Assembly (NCBI GenBank): GCA_003165595.1
Contig: PLWQ01000031.1
Location: 1-64,000 of the forward strand
Origin: Fibrobacterota bacterium
GTDB lineage: Bacteria; Fibrobacterota; Chitinivibrionia; Chitinivibrionales; FEN-1185
Length of the DNA: 64,000 nucleotides
Direction: 5' to 3'
The notes below the pieces were generated by a model, which worked only from the letters and a program-made list of their open reading frames with translations, searched no databases and had not been told where the DNA came from. The translations under genes and the position numbers were made by a program. Positions 40,146-48,675 of the stretch are shown here, piece by piece; position 1 is the first letter of the stretch, and each line of letters opens with the position of its first letter.

Positions 40146-41021
40146 TTAAATGACCGGCACTTGTTCGGGACAGGAAGAAACGAGAATCGATCGCATTCCT
40201 ATTTCGCGCCGCACGCGCTCGAAATCGTCCGGCGAATTGAGAAAGCCTATCATCGTGGAACCGGAACCGCTCAAGACCGCGCCGGCGCAACCCGCGTCGA
40301 GCAGGCGCTTCTTGATAACCGGCAAAAGGGGATAGCGGGAGAAAACCGTTTGTTCGAAATCGTTATGCATGGCGGCAAGAACACCGTCGCGATCGCCCCT
40401 CAGCAGACAATCTTTCATTGCCAGCGTCTTCTGCCTGTCGCGGCCGATTCGTGAGTAATCGATGTTGGCATAGGCCTGTTTCGTGGAGACGCCGAAGCCG
40501 GGCGTTACCAGAACAGCATCAAAACGGAGCGGCGTCTCCAGAGGAACAAGCGTACCGGCCGCCTCGGTGTCCAGGGCCGTGCTCCCGGCAAAATAGAAGG
40601 GCACGTCCATTCCCACTGTGCGGGACAGCGACATCAGTCTGCTTTTGTCAAGATTGAGGCCCCACAGGTCCCGCAACAAAAGAAACATGGTGGCCGCGTT
40701 TGCGCTGCCGCCAGCCAGCCCCCCCTGCACCGGAATGTGCTTTTCTATAACAATCGTGACGTTACTCGAAATGCCGAATTCGGTCTTGAGCAGGTCCGCA
40801 ACTTTCCAGCAGATGTTCGATGCGTCCAGAGGCACCTCTGGATTGTCGCACACGACCCTCATGCGGGAAGATTCCGTAACCGTGAGGAAATCGTGCAGGC
40901 TGATCTTGTGCTTTATGGCTGAGAGCTCGTGATACCCGGCGCACGGGCCCTTTTCGATTCTTCCGACAATATCAAGCGCCAGGGTGATGCGGGTAAAGCA
41001 TTGTGCGGAAACCGTCTTCAT
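40146..41021 (-). CDS. ispE: 4-diphosphocytidyl-2-C-methyl-D-erythritol kinase (IspE)
   Basis: This 291-aa GHMP kinase phosphorylates the 2-hydroxyl of CDP-methylerythritol in the MEP isoprenoid pathway. The N-terminal motif FTRITLALDIVGR stands where IspE has AKINLxLxVxGR, and GYHEL follows. The ATP-binding GHMP motif is IPVQGGLAGGSANAATM; VLSGSGSTMIGF is the third motif. The N-terminal Lys of AKIN is replaced by Arg. ATG 41021 is preferred to TTG 41030. The Dxs gene of the same pathway is at 43837-45717. A PilZ gene is divergent, 48 bases away. Confidence 0.85.
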   Translation of the reverse strand: MKTVSAQCFTRITLALDIVGRIEKGPCAGYHELSAIKHKISLHDFLTVTESSRMRVVCDNPEVPLDASNICWKVADLLKTEFGISSNVTIVIEKHIPVQGGLAGGSANAATMFLLLRDLWGLNLDKSRLMSLSRTVGMDVPFYFAGSTALDTEAAGTLVPLETPLRFDAVLVTPGFGVSTKQAYANIDYSRIGRDRQKTLAMKDCLLRGDRDGVLAAMHNDFEQTVFSRYPLLPVIKKRLLDAGCAGAVLSGSGSTMIGFLNSPDDFERVRREIGMRSILVSSCPEQVPVI

Positions 41022-41069
41022 GCCAATCAAAATATATCATTGCGAATCACCATTATTTATCTTACAGAC

Positions 41070-41429
41070 ATGCAAGGAATCGAACGCAGACGCTATCCCC
41101 GTGTCAGCCTCAATCACGTCACCGTGGAGGTGTATTCCTCGCTCGGAGAACTCGAAAGCCCCGAATTCTGTTTTATAATTAACGTGAGCGAAAACGGCCT
41201 GCTTTTCAAGTCGGAGAGCAAGGATACATCGTTTGAGTCCGGCACACTGCTGCGTGTCACGTTTGTTCTTCCGGACGGCAATATCGTTGTCCGCTGCGAT
41301 GCCACAGCGATCCACGTGCGGGTCACAGACCTGTCCCAATACATCGGCGTACAGTTTAAGAACCTCGGGCTCGCCGAGGCAAAACTGCTGCGGGAATATG
41401 TGGCAAAGTCGCTGGATGAACAGGGATAG
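41070..41429 (+). CDS. PilZ-domain protein
   Basis: ATG 41070 gives 119 aa made of a single PilZ domain. The c-di-GMP-binding residues are in ERRRYPRV (RxxxR) and NVSENGLLF (N/D-x-S-x-x-G). These match the consensus, so cyclic-di-GMP binding is likely. There is no other domain. It would act in the cytoplasm as a small receptor, for example for motility or polysaccharide export. The ribosome-binding site is weak. It is divergent from ispE. Confidence 0.85.
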   Translation: MQGIERRRYPRVSLNHVTVEVYSSLGELESPEFCFIINVSENGLLFKSESKDTSFESGTLLRVTFVLPDGNIVVRCDATAIHVRVTDLSQYIGVQFKNLGLAEAKLLREYVAKSLDEQG

Positions 41430-41631
41430 CACCTCTTTGACTCCGCAACTATTCAACGTTCCTTTCTTCTTCATGGCTTCCGAGTCCGTTCCGGGCTGTA
41501 ACTGAATCGGGAACTTCACCGCCGAGACTGACCTTTCGTTCAGATTCCGAGATTCGGAGTGTTCGGCGGACGGCGTCCTGTGCACCACCGCTGAACCTTG
41601 TTTTTGGCCGGTAAAAGAAAAGGAACCGAAA

Positions 41632-42501
41632 ATGAAAGCTATTCATGACAAATACTGCTACGTAATTCTGCTCACTGTTTACGGATTGGTTTGCGGAGGG
41701 ACGGTATATAGAAATGATTCAACAAAGGAGTCACTGCAAATCATTTTTCCGGACTCAAATCAGACTATTTCCAGTCCCTTTAATATTTCGGGGACAGGCA
41801 ACCTGTTTGAAAGTAAAGTGCTCAAAGAATATGTAGAAAAGGGATATTGGAAAGACACTTTCGTTGGGATTGAGGTTGTTGACAATAGTGAGCATGTTCT
41901 GGGAGGGGCTCACATTGACACAAAGGACGGCGGCTTGACCGGACAGTTTAGCCAAAACATTTCTTATTTCCGCCCTTTCGCCCAGAAGGGCTATGTAAGG
42001 ATTTCAAGATATTGTCCCACTGATCGATTTCAACCAGGCAAGTATTCTCCAACATCTCTATCCGGAAGGGTGTTTGCGGAAATTCCAGTAATCTTCTCAG
42101 AACGATTAGACTCAAGCAAGTGCCCCAATATTGTATTTGAAGACTACCGCACAAACGACATTTATAAAGGCAAGATTGCGAAAGTTGATTTCAAGAGTTA
42201 TCCCGGCGCCTATCAATTCCGCAGCCGGATAAGAGAAGGTGTTAGGGGTGGACCCAATTTTGCCGGGCACTATACTCTTGTAATCTGGGGCTGCGGTACG
42301 CAGTGCGGAAACTTTGCCATAGTTGATGACGAAACCGGAAAGATAGTGGTTGTTGATTTTGATGAGTCTTGTTATCACCATTTCAAGAAGAATAGCAGGC
42401 TGTTAATACTGAAGACCGTATGCATGGGAAATGAAAATAGTGCAGGCGGTGATTACTACGAATTAAAAGATGGAAAGCTAAAGCGCGTTTGCAAATATTA
42501 A
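41632..42501 (+). CDS. Exported protein with Gmad2-like domain and WGCGTQC motif
   Basis: This 289-aa protein has a signal peptide (YCYVILLTVYGLVCGG). Residues 35-150 resemble the Gmad2 Ig-like domain: LQIIFPDSNQTISSPFNISG, GIEVVDNSEHVLGG and AQKGYVRIS. Residues 195-289 form a second domain with VRGGPNFAGHYTLVIWGCGT followed by QCGNFAIVDDETGKIV; this is a recognisable conserved family of unknown role. AAAGGAACC precedes the ATG. A+T content is well above that of neighbouring genes, suggesting recent arrival. No catalytic site is proposed. Confidence 0.65.
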   Translation: MKAIHDKYCYVILLTVYGLVCGGTVYRNDSTKESLQIIFPDSNQTISSPFNISGTGNLFESKVLKEYVEKGYWKDTFVGIEVVDNSEHVLGGAHIDTKDGGLTGQFSQNISYFRPFAQKGYVRISRYCPTDRFQPGKYSPTSLSGRVFAEIPVIFSERLDSSKCPNIVFEDYRTNDIYKGKIAKVDFKSYPGAYQFRSRIREGVRGGPNFAGHYTLVIWGCGTQCGNFAIVDDETGKIVVVDFDESCYHHFKKNSRLLILKTVCMGNENSAGGDYYELKDGKLKRVCKY

Positions 42502-42862
42502 AAAGCCCATATCGGTGATTTTAAAGGACGCCCATTTCGTGGATTCACTAGGAACGGACACCGTATTCATTCGCGAAATGCAATTTGATACGGTTCGGGT
42601 GGGCTGGTTGGCTGGATAGGGCGCGAAGCGGGAAGCGTGATGGTGAACAACGCCGGGTGCCCTTAACATCTGCTCATACGACAAAAGAACAAGAAACAGT
42701 CATGTGCCATCGATCTTTGATCGAGGTTCTTTTGTTTGAGATGAAGCAGATGAACCTGGATCACAGATCCAGGCCATACCGGTTGCGTGGTGCGTGTTTG
42801 GTCACTCGGAGGACCCGAGCACGCTTTATGCCCATGTTCAGTTCCAGGCTTTTGGGGTGCAG
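42502..42862. other. Intergenic region with a possible short coding remnant
   Basis: About 360 bases. From 42524 a GTG-started frame reads VILKDAHFVDSLGTDTVFIR and on to VRVGWLAG before a stop near 42620. It looks protein-like but is only about 34 residues and matches nothing recognised. The remainder shows no promoter, RNA or repeat that could be named. Confidence 0.35.
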
Positions 42863-43465
42863 TCATTTCCTTTTGGGGACATCGCACCTTGACAAAAAAT
42901 CACTAAAACAATCATTCACCGCGTTTGAAAGACATTCCATGTAGTTGTCATATGAATAGACGCGGCCGAATCGGTTCGACGTACCGATGGCGGTACAACT
43001 GGAAAGCGTGTCGTTGTTCTTGTCGAGGATTGAGAAGTCTATCGTTACTTTTCCTCTGTACAGGTCCTTCTCGACCACCTCAAATTGCAGAAGTCTTCCG
43101 GATATTTTATAGTCGAAGGCCGGCGACGATGAGGTTGAAAGGCCGAATATGGCAAAGACCTTTGGAAAATTGGTCATGATAAAAGAAGAAATATCCGTCT
43201 TTGTCGTAACCCAGTAGATAAGCCGATTGTCCCAGGTGTGAGGGCCGTGATCGGTCCAAATGATTGTATCTTTCTTCTGAGATCTGCAATCCACGATTGT
43301 GTCCAGTTTGTACGTGCGCCCCGCGAAATTTGGGAGATTCCTCGGAGAATAGTTCCCGGAATCGTCTGTCGACCTCCATGCCATCTCGACGTCCTTAAGA
43401 TGCGCGCAACCGGCAAAAAGAAACAACGAAGCAAGAATGGCAATTGGAATAGAGATGTTTCGCAT
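42863..43465 (-). CDS. Lipoprotein of unknown function
   Basis: This 200-aa protein has a lipoprotein signal (LFLFAGCAH, Cys at about residue 20). Residues 110-195 (FDYKISGRLLQFEVVEKD, GKVTIDFSILDKNNDTLSS, YSYDNYMECLSNAVNDCFSDF) resemble the auxiliary lipoproteins of ABC-type envelope transporters, in which a domain with this order of strands and a long helix is found. No transporter genes are adjacent. The assignment is tentative. Confidence 0.55.
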   Translation of the reverse strand: MRNISIPIAILASLFLFAGCAHLKDVEMAWRSTDDSGNYSPRNLPNFAGRTYKLDTIVDCRSQKKDTIIWTDHGPHTWDNRLIYWVTTKTDISSFIMTNFPKVFAIFGLSTSSSPAFDYKISGRLLQFEVVEKDLYRGKVTIDFSILDKNNDTLSSCTAIGTSNRFGRVYSYDNYMECLSNAVNDCFSDFLSRCDVPKRK

Positions 43466-43836
43466 ATGGATTTCGGCTCCCTGCTAAAAGGCAATCAATT
43501 CATCTCGCAGACGATAAAACAAGATGATACTACATTGTACACTTAATGATTGCTCTTGTCAATAACCGGGCATGCGTTTTGCCTGATATGTAAATCCTTC
43601 GACAAGCTCAGGATGACAGCTCGGGAAGTTGACAGGTGAAAGTTGACAGTGGAAGAGGTTGAAGAACGCAAGATCTACAATTTCTGCATTTCTGAAGCGG
43701 ACCTTGTCAACTGTGGTAACCATCTTCTGCCCGGCGTTAGCTGGACCGGGGTGCGCGCTGGAGCGCGTTGCCGCCGGACGACCCTTGGAAGCACCCGACG
43801 GGGCGCCCGGATCCATATCGTGAACCTGCTAAGATA
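43466..43836. other. Repeat-rich intergenic region upstream of dxs
   Basis: This 370-base stretch holds the palindromic sequence ATCCTTCGACAAGCTCAGGA (43594-43613) followed by TGACA, known as a recurrent bacterial intergenic motif, and the 44-bp dispersed repeat at 43730-43773. The rest has no clear function, and small frames across it are not credible genes. Confidence 0.5.
43702..43773. repeat. Dispersed repeat, copy 2 (44-bp core 43730-43773)
   Basis: The core begins CCCGGCGTTAGCTGGACCGG and ends GGAGCGCGTTGCCG. It differs from copy 1 (6603-6646) at two of 44 positions, and the upstream 28 bases are weakly alike. The hairpin CGCGCT-GG-AGCGCG is conserved. Confidence 0.75.
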
Positions 43837-45717
43837 CTATTTGTGTACGAATTGTAAAACCTGTTCCGCAATCGACTTCGGATCAAGCTTGATTTTCTCC
43901 AGGATCTTGGCGTTGCTCCCGTGTTCGAGGAAACAGTCGGGGTATCCAAGTCGCAGGAATTGGGAGAGGGAAACACCCATTGCGGCGGCCAGTTCGAGCA
44001 CGCCGGATCCGAACCCTCCGGCCAGCGAATTGCTTTCCAGCGTTACAATGTGCGAATGCGAGGAAAACAGGGTGCCGTAAAACTCCGCTGAGAGCGGCTT
44101 GACAAAGCGCGCGTTCACCAGCGTCGGCGTGATGCCGCGCTTCTCGAGAATGTCGCACGCGGCTGCGGCGTGCAAAAGCATGTCGCCCGCGCACACCAGG
44201 GCCACCGTGGCGCCCTTCCTCACAACTGCCGGTTCCGGGATGGCCAGAGGCGAGACGTCGCCGCCGGCGAGGTCGTCCGGTATGCACCCGCGGCAATAGC
44301 GGATGAACACCGGACCGGCGGTATAGGTCATAGCCGTTATGAGCATGCGCTTGAGTTCGGTGCCGCTCGCGGCCGCCATGATGAGCGCACCCGGTACCGT
44401 GCGAACGAACGACAGGTCCAGCGCGCCGTGATGCGTGGGGCCGTCTTCTCCGACGAGCCCGGCGCGGTCTATGCAGAAGGTAATATTGAGGTTGTCAAGT
44501 GCAACGTCGTGAACAAGCTGGTCGAACGCGCGCTGTAGAAACGTGGAGTACAGCGCGACCACCGGTTTGAGGCCTTTGAGGGCCAGGCCGGCGGCAAACG
44601 TCACCGCGTGCTCTTCCGCAATGCCCACATCGAAAAAACGATCGGGGTAGGCGTCACGGAAAAACGAAAGTCCGGTCCCGTCGGGCATTGCGGCGGTAAT
44701 GGCCACCACGTCGCTTCGCCGCGCGCCGATTTCAACGAGCGTCCTGCCGAATACCTCGGAATACGACGGCCGGGACGCCGGGGAACACACGACGTCTCCA
44801 GTGTCAAGTGAGAACTTCGAGATCCCGTGATACTTGGTGGCGTTGTTCTCGGCGAAACTGTAGCCCTTGCCTTTGGTGGTTATCGCGTGAACCAGGACCG
44901 GACCGGTGGTATGATCTTTAACAAAACGGAAAATCTCCACCAATTTTGGAATATCGTGTCCGTCAATAGGGCCAAAATAGCGGATGCCCATGTCTTCAAA
45001 AAGCTTGCCGGGGATCACGAAATGCTTGACGGTTTCGTCTATGTTGTGAAGGAGGTTGCGGATGCGGCTGCCGAACGTGGCGAGACGGCCGGTGAGTTCC
45101 CACACTTCGTCTTTGAGTTTCTTGTACCGTTTGTCGGTGAGCACCCTGGTGAGATAGCGCGACATTGCGCCCACGTTTTTCGAAATGGACATCTTGTTGT
45201 CGTTGAGCACGATCACCATGTTCGTCGACAGGCTTCCAAGGTTATTGAGCCCTTCAAACGAAAGGCCGCCCGAAAGCGATCCGTCTCCGATGATGGCGAC
45301 CACCGCGTGTTTTTCTTTTTTCAAGTCGCGGCCGATGGCGAGCCCCAGCGCCGCCGAAATCGACGTGGACGCATGTCCCACGCTCACCGAGTCGTATTCG
45401 CTTTCGGAAATCCTGGGAAAACCGCTGATGCCTCCGAACCGGCGCAGGTTCTTGAACTGATCTCTCCTGCCGGTGAGGATTTTGTGGGCATACGCCTGAT
45501 GGCCCACATCCCACACGAGTTTGTCAACGGGGGTGTTGAAGCAATAGTGCAGGGCAACCGTGAGTTCTACGGCGCCCAGGCTCGACGCAAGATGGCCGCC
45601 GCTCTGACTCACATGTTCGAGCATGAAGGTGCGGATTTCTTCGGCGACTTCCGCCAGCTTTTCGGGCGGAAGGTTCCTCAAATCTGCGGGGCTGTTAATG
45701 GACTGTATGAGGTTCAT
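43837..45717 (-). CDS. dxs: 1-deoxy-D-xylulose-5-phosphate synthase (Dxs)
   Basis: This 626-aa protein makes 1-deoxyxylulose 5-phosphate from pyruvate and glyceraldehyde 3-phosphate with thiamine diphosphate, the first step of the MEP pathway. The order of domains is standard: SGGHLASSLGAVELTVALHY, DVGHQAYAHKILTGR, GDGSLSGGLSFEGLNN (thiamine diphosphate), the transketolase-type pyrimidine-binding domain with VGIAEEHAVTFAAG (catalytic Glu) and LVGEDGPTHHGALD, and a C-terminal domain (TLESNSLAGGFGSGV). The length matches the usual 620-640. The gene is divergent from tgt and upstream of no other MEP gene. Confidence 0.95.
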   Translation of the reverse strand: MNLIQSINSPADLRNLPPEKLAEVAEEIRTFMLEHVSQSGGHLASSLGAVELTVALHYCFNTPVDKLVWDVGHQAYAHKILTGRRDQFKNLRRFGGISGFPRISESEYDSVSVGHASTSISAALGLAIGRDLKKEKHAVVAIIGDGSLSGGLSFEGLNNLGSLSTNMVIVLNDNKMSISKNVGAMSRYLTRVLTDKRYKKLKDEVWELTGRLATFGSRIRNLLHNIDETVKHFVIPGKLFEDMGIRYFGPIDGHDIPKLVEIFRFVKDHTTGPVLVHAITTKGKGYSFAENNATKYHGISKFSLDTGDVVCSPASRPSYSEVFGRTLVEIGARRSDVVAITAAMPDGTGLSFFRDAYPDRFFDVGIAEEHAVTFAAGLALKGLKPVVALYSTFLQRAFDQLVHDVALDNLNITFCIDRAGLVGEDGPTHHGALDLSFVRTVPGALIMAAASGTELKRMLITAMTYTAGPVFIRYCRGCIPDDLAGGDVSPLAIPEPAVVRKGATVALVCAGDMLLHAAAACDILEKRGITPTLVNARFVKPLSAEFYGTLFSSHSHIVTLESNSLAGGFGSGVLELAAAMGVSLSQFLRLGYPDCFLEHGSNAKILEKIKLDPKSIAEQVLQFVHK

Positions 45718-45841
45718 GTGGTGAAACGTATTTTAAAAACGGCAGGACGCTGCCTGTTTGTACGATCGGGCAATTCTATAAGATACCTGAAATTGTCCCG
45801 AATTTCAACAACTACGTCTTGTGCGGGCGAGATATTTGACC

Positions 45842-47041
45842 ATGGAAACCGAATCGAAACGCGATTTTTTTGAATTGGTGGGCACCGATCCCGGTTCGCA
45901 GGCCCGCGCCGGCATTTTGCGCACCGCGCATTCCGTTGTCGAAACACCGGTGTTCATGCCGGTGGGAACCCAGGCAACCGTCAAGGCGCTGTCCCCGGCC
46001 GAACTCGACGCGTGCGGGTGCTCCATTATCTTGGCGAATACCTATCATCTGCACCTGCGGCCGGGCGATGCCCTCGTTGCCGAGGCCGGCGGGCTCCATA
46101 CCTTTGAAAGCTGGGGAAAATCGCTCCTCACCGACAGCGGCGGCTTTCAGGTGTTCAGCCTTCGCGACATTTCCAAAATAACCGAGGACGGGGTGTGGTT
46201 TCAGTCGTACATCGACGGGTCGAAACATTTCTTTTCCCCGGAGCGGTCCATTGAGATCCAGCGCAACCTCGGCGCCGACATCATCATGATGTTTGACGAA
46301 TGCCCGCCGGCCCGGGCGGGCGAAGAGGCGATCCAACGGGCGGTCGAAAGAACCGTGCGCTGGGCGCTGCGCTGCCGTGAGGCGCATGCGACGCTTCCGT
46401 TTGCGCACGGCAGGGAGCAGGCGCTTTTCGCAATTGTCCAGGGCGGGACCAGCAGGGACCTTCGCAAGAAGTGCGCCGAACAACTGATGGCGCTAGACAT
46501 GCCCGGCTATGCCCTGGGCGGGCTTGCGGTAGGAGAGTCAACCGCCGAAATGTACGACATCGCGGCCTGCACGTGCGGGTTCCTGCCGAAATGCAAACCG
46601 CGTTACCTCATGGGCGTGGGCATGCCCGAGAACATCCTCGAATGCATCGAGCGGGGGGTCGACATGTTCGATTGCGTCCTTCCCACCAGGAACGCGCGCA
46701 ACGGAACCGCGTTTTCGTGGAACGGGCCCATTCACATAAGAAACGCCCGCAACACCCGGGATTTCAGCCACGCCCTCGATGATTCCTGTGCCTGCTATGC
46801 CTGCCGGAATTTTTCCCGGGCCTACCTGCGCCACCTTTTCTGCGCCGGCGAAATACTTTCCCTGCGGCTTCTCACGCTGCACAATGTTTATTTCTATATG
46901 GATCTGGTGCGCCGCGCGCGCGCGAGTATCCTGTCCGGGACGTTCGGACAGTTCAAGGAACAGGCGCTGCGCCGTCTGCAGCAGGCCGGCGCCGAGGAAC
47001 CCGAAACCGCTCAGGGGGTCACCAATGATGGATCCGCTTGA
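45842..47041 (+). CDS. tgt: Queuine tRNA-ribosyltransferase (Tgt)
   Basis: This 399-aa enzyme exchanges guanine 34 of certain tRNAs for the queuosine precursor. ATG 45842 is used; a GTG at 45821 would add seven residues. The motifs are VFMPVGTQATVKALSP, LTDSGGFQVFSL with the catalytic Asp, GGLAVGEST, YLMGVGMPEN and FDCVLPTRNARNG, with the zinc site at SCACYACRNFSRAYLRHLF. The length fits the family. The 3' end overlaps the aminopeptidase gene by 17 bases. Confidence 0.95.
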   Translation: METESKRDFFELVGTDPGSQARAGILRTAHSVVETPVFMPVGTQATVKALSPAELDACGCSIILANTYHLHLRPGDALVAEAGGLHTFESWGKSLLTDSGGFQVFSLRDISKITEDGVWFQSYIDGSKHFFSPERSIEIQRNLGADIIMMFDECPPARAGEEAIQRAVERTVRWALRCREAHATLPFAHGREQALFAIVQGGTSRDLRKKCAEQLMALDMPGYALGGLAVGESTAEMYDIAACTCGFLPKCKPRYLMGVGMPENILECIERGVDMFDCVLPTRNARNGTAFSWNGPIHIRNARNTRDFSHALDDSCACYACRNFSRAYLRHLFCAGEILSLRLLTLHNVYFYMDLVRRARASILSGTFGQFKEQALRRLQQAGAEEPETAQGVTNDGSA

Positions 47042-47978
47042 AGAATGCGCACAAATTGCGCTGTCGGAATGTCTCAACCTGGGCCGTCAGGAGCAGCTTC
47101 TTGTCGTGTGCGATCCGCCCTGCGCCGAAATCGGCGATGCGTTTTGGCGGGTGGGGTCGGCCATGTGCCGAGAGGCCGTGATGGTACGGATATCACCCCG
47201 CAAACAGAACGGCAATGAGCCACCGCTCCCGGTGGGTGAGTGGTTTGGCCAGTTCGACGTGGCCGTGATGCCCACGTCGCGCTCGCTCTCGCACACGCAG
47301 GCGCGCAGAAAAGCATGCGAAGGCGGTACGCGCATCGCCACACTGCCCGGTATCACGCCGGACGTGTTCGTGCGCACCTTGCGCGCGGATTGGAAGAAAC
47401 TGGGCAGTCTCACACGTAAATTATCGGGACAGCTTTCGGCCGCTTCGTCGGTGCGGATAACCACCCGGGCCGGCACGGAGCTGTCGTTCGGGACCGGAGG
47501 CCGCCAGGCCAAGGCCGATGACGGGCGGCTCATTTACAAAGGCGCATTCGGCAACCTGCCGGCCGGGGAAACGTACATGGCCCCGCTGGAAGGGACGACG
47601 GAGGGCACGCTCGTGGTAGACGGGTCGTTTCCGCTTACGGGACTCCTTCAGACGCCACTCGTTTTGAAGATTCGAAAAGGCAAGGCGGTCGATGTTGCGG
47701 ATCATCCTTGCAAGGCCGAACTCGAACAATTGTTCAAGAAATACGGCCCGTTTGCCCGCAACATTGCCGAGTTCGGGGTGGGCACGCTCGACAGCGCCAG
47801 GATTACCGGCAATACGCTGGAAGACGAAAAGGTCAAGGGAACCTGCCACATTGCCTTGGGCGACAACGCTTCGATGGGCGGAAATGTGCGGGTGCAGATG
47901 CATTTGGACGGGATACTGCGAGAGCCGACAGTATGGCTCGATGATAAAATGTGGATGCGGGACGGCAGGATGGAATAG
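47025..47978 (+). CDS. Peptidase M29 / leucyl aminopeptidase-like protein
   Basis: ATG 47025 (or 47028) gives 317 aa and overlaps tgt by 17 bases. The C-terminal part has the thermophilic M29 pattern: IAEFGVGTLDSARITG (Glu), LEDEKVKGTCHIALGDN (Glu, His) and VQMHLDGILREPTVWLDD (His, Asp). These supply the metal ligands of aminopeptidases. The N-terminal domain (QEQLLVVCDPPCAEIGDAF) is the usual Rossmann-like part. No signal peptide is seen. It likely cleaves N-terminal residues from peptides in the cytoplasm, but the usual M29 length is around 400 aa, so this is a short form. Confidence 0.8.
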   Translation: MMDPLEECAQIALSECLNLGRQEQLLVVCDPPCAEIGDAFWRVGSAMCREAVMVRISPRKQNGNEPPLPVGEWFGQFDVAVMPTSRSLSHTQARRKACEGGTRIATLPGITPDVFVRTLRADWKKLGSLTRKLSGQLSAASSVRITTRAGTELSFGTGGRQAKADDGRLIYKGAFGNLPAGETYMAPLEGTTEGTLVVDGSFPLTGLLQTPLVLKIRKGKAVDVADHPCKAELEQLFKKYGPFARNIAEFGVGTLDSARITGNTLEDEKVKGTCHIALGDNASMGGNVRVQMHLDGILREPTVWLDDKMWMRDGRME

Positions 47979-48180
47979 GAGTTCCAGATTCCAGAGTTCA
48001 GATTCCAAATTGGGATGCCTGCTGCCTGCTTTTGCAACCGCTCCGTTTCACCCGTAGAATCCCATTGCCGACAAATCCCGGCAGGTTCCCTTGCGCGGCT
48101 ACTCCCGTAGCTCTGCATCCAGTCGCAGTCGTGATGCTGCGGGGTTCTTCAATTTGCATTCTGGAATTTGGAATGTGGAA
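47979..48180. mobile_element. MITE-like element with 32-bp inverted ends
   Basis: The left end GTTCCAGATTCCAGAGTTCA and the complement of the right end (ATTCCACATTCCAAATTCCA) match at about 25 of 32 positions. The centre holds the shared motif GCGGCTACTCCC... (48095-48150). It separates two converging genes and encodes nothing. Confidence 0.6.
48095..48150. repeat. Shared motif GCGGCTACTC..., copy 2
   Basis: GCGGCTACTCCCGTAGCTCT then GCATCCAGTCGCAGTCGTGA, followed by TGCTGCGGGGTTCTTC. It lies inside the element at 47979-48180. The last block is also present in copy 3. Confidence 0.65.
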
Positions 48181-48675
48181 TTACTTTATCAGCCCCATCA
48201 TCCTCGCCGCGACGTCCGGTTCAACCCTGTACGGGCTTCCCTTGCCTTGGAAGAAACCGTGTTTGTCAATAAGGTGCAAAGAGAGCGGCGTCAGGGAAAA
48301 CGACGCGCCGGACGCTGCGAGGGTAAACACGGTCTCGCCTTTTGCAAACGTCCCCTCGTTGGCGAACGGTGACGGAATTTTGCCGCGGGCTCCGCAGTGC
48401 ACGGCCACGCATCCTGCCGACACGGTAACCGGCGCGCCCAGCGCCTGTTCGGCGGCGTCGTACGCCTTGCGCAATGTGTCAACGAGACGCTCTTTGTCGA
48501 CGCCGAGGCCCGCAAGCATTGCAGCATCGTCGCTCATGATGTCTTCGGGCCGCCGCGGGTCGGCGCCGAGGAATCCCGCCGCGGAAAACCGCGACGGGCC
48601 AAGGATTTTCCTAAGGTCCCGTTCGTCGGCAACTGCTTGCACGGGTTGTTTGTTGCTTTCAGGCGAATTTGTCAT
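48181..48675 (-). CDS. Unknown protein coupled to the 2Fe-2S reductase
   Basis: ATG 48675, with AAGGAT upstream, gives 164 aa; 48690 is a longer alternative. It overlaps the end of the reductase gene by 17 bases, so the two are co-translated. The sequence has PEDIMSDDAAMLAGLGVDKE, VTVSAGCVAVHCGARGKIPS, ETVFTLAASGASFSLTPLSL and LIDKHGFFQGKGSPYRV. No domain was recognised; two Cys residues (AGCVAVHC) are notable. The tight linkage points to an accessory subunit or a substrate of the reductase, which is inference. Confidence 0.7.
   Translation of the reverse strand: MTNSPESNKQPVQAVADERDLRKILGPSRFSAAGFLGADPRRPEDIMSDDAAMLAGLGVDKERLVDTLRKAYDAAEQALGAPVTVSAGCVAVHCGARGKIPSPFANEGTFAKGETVFTLAASGASFSLTPLSLHLIDKHGFFQGKGSPYRVEPDVAARMMGLIK

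Noticed and set aside
22774-43543. The 15-base sequence ACATTGTACACTTAA shared by 22774 and 43529 as possible transposon ends.
   Set aside because: A match of this length is expected by chance in 64 kb, and the flanking sequences do not agree.
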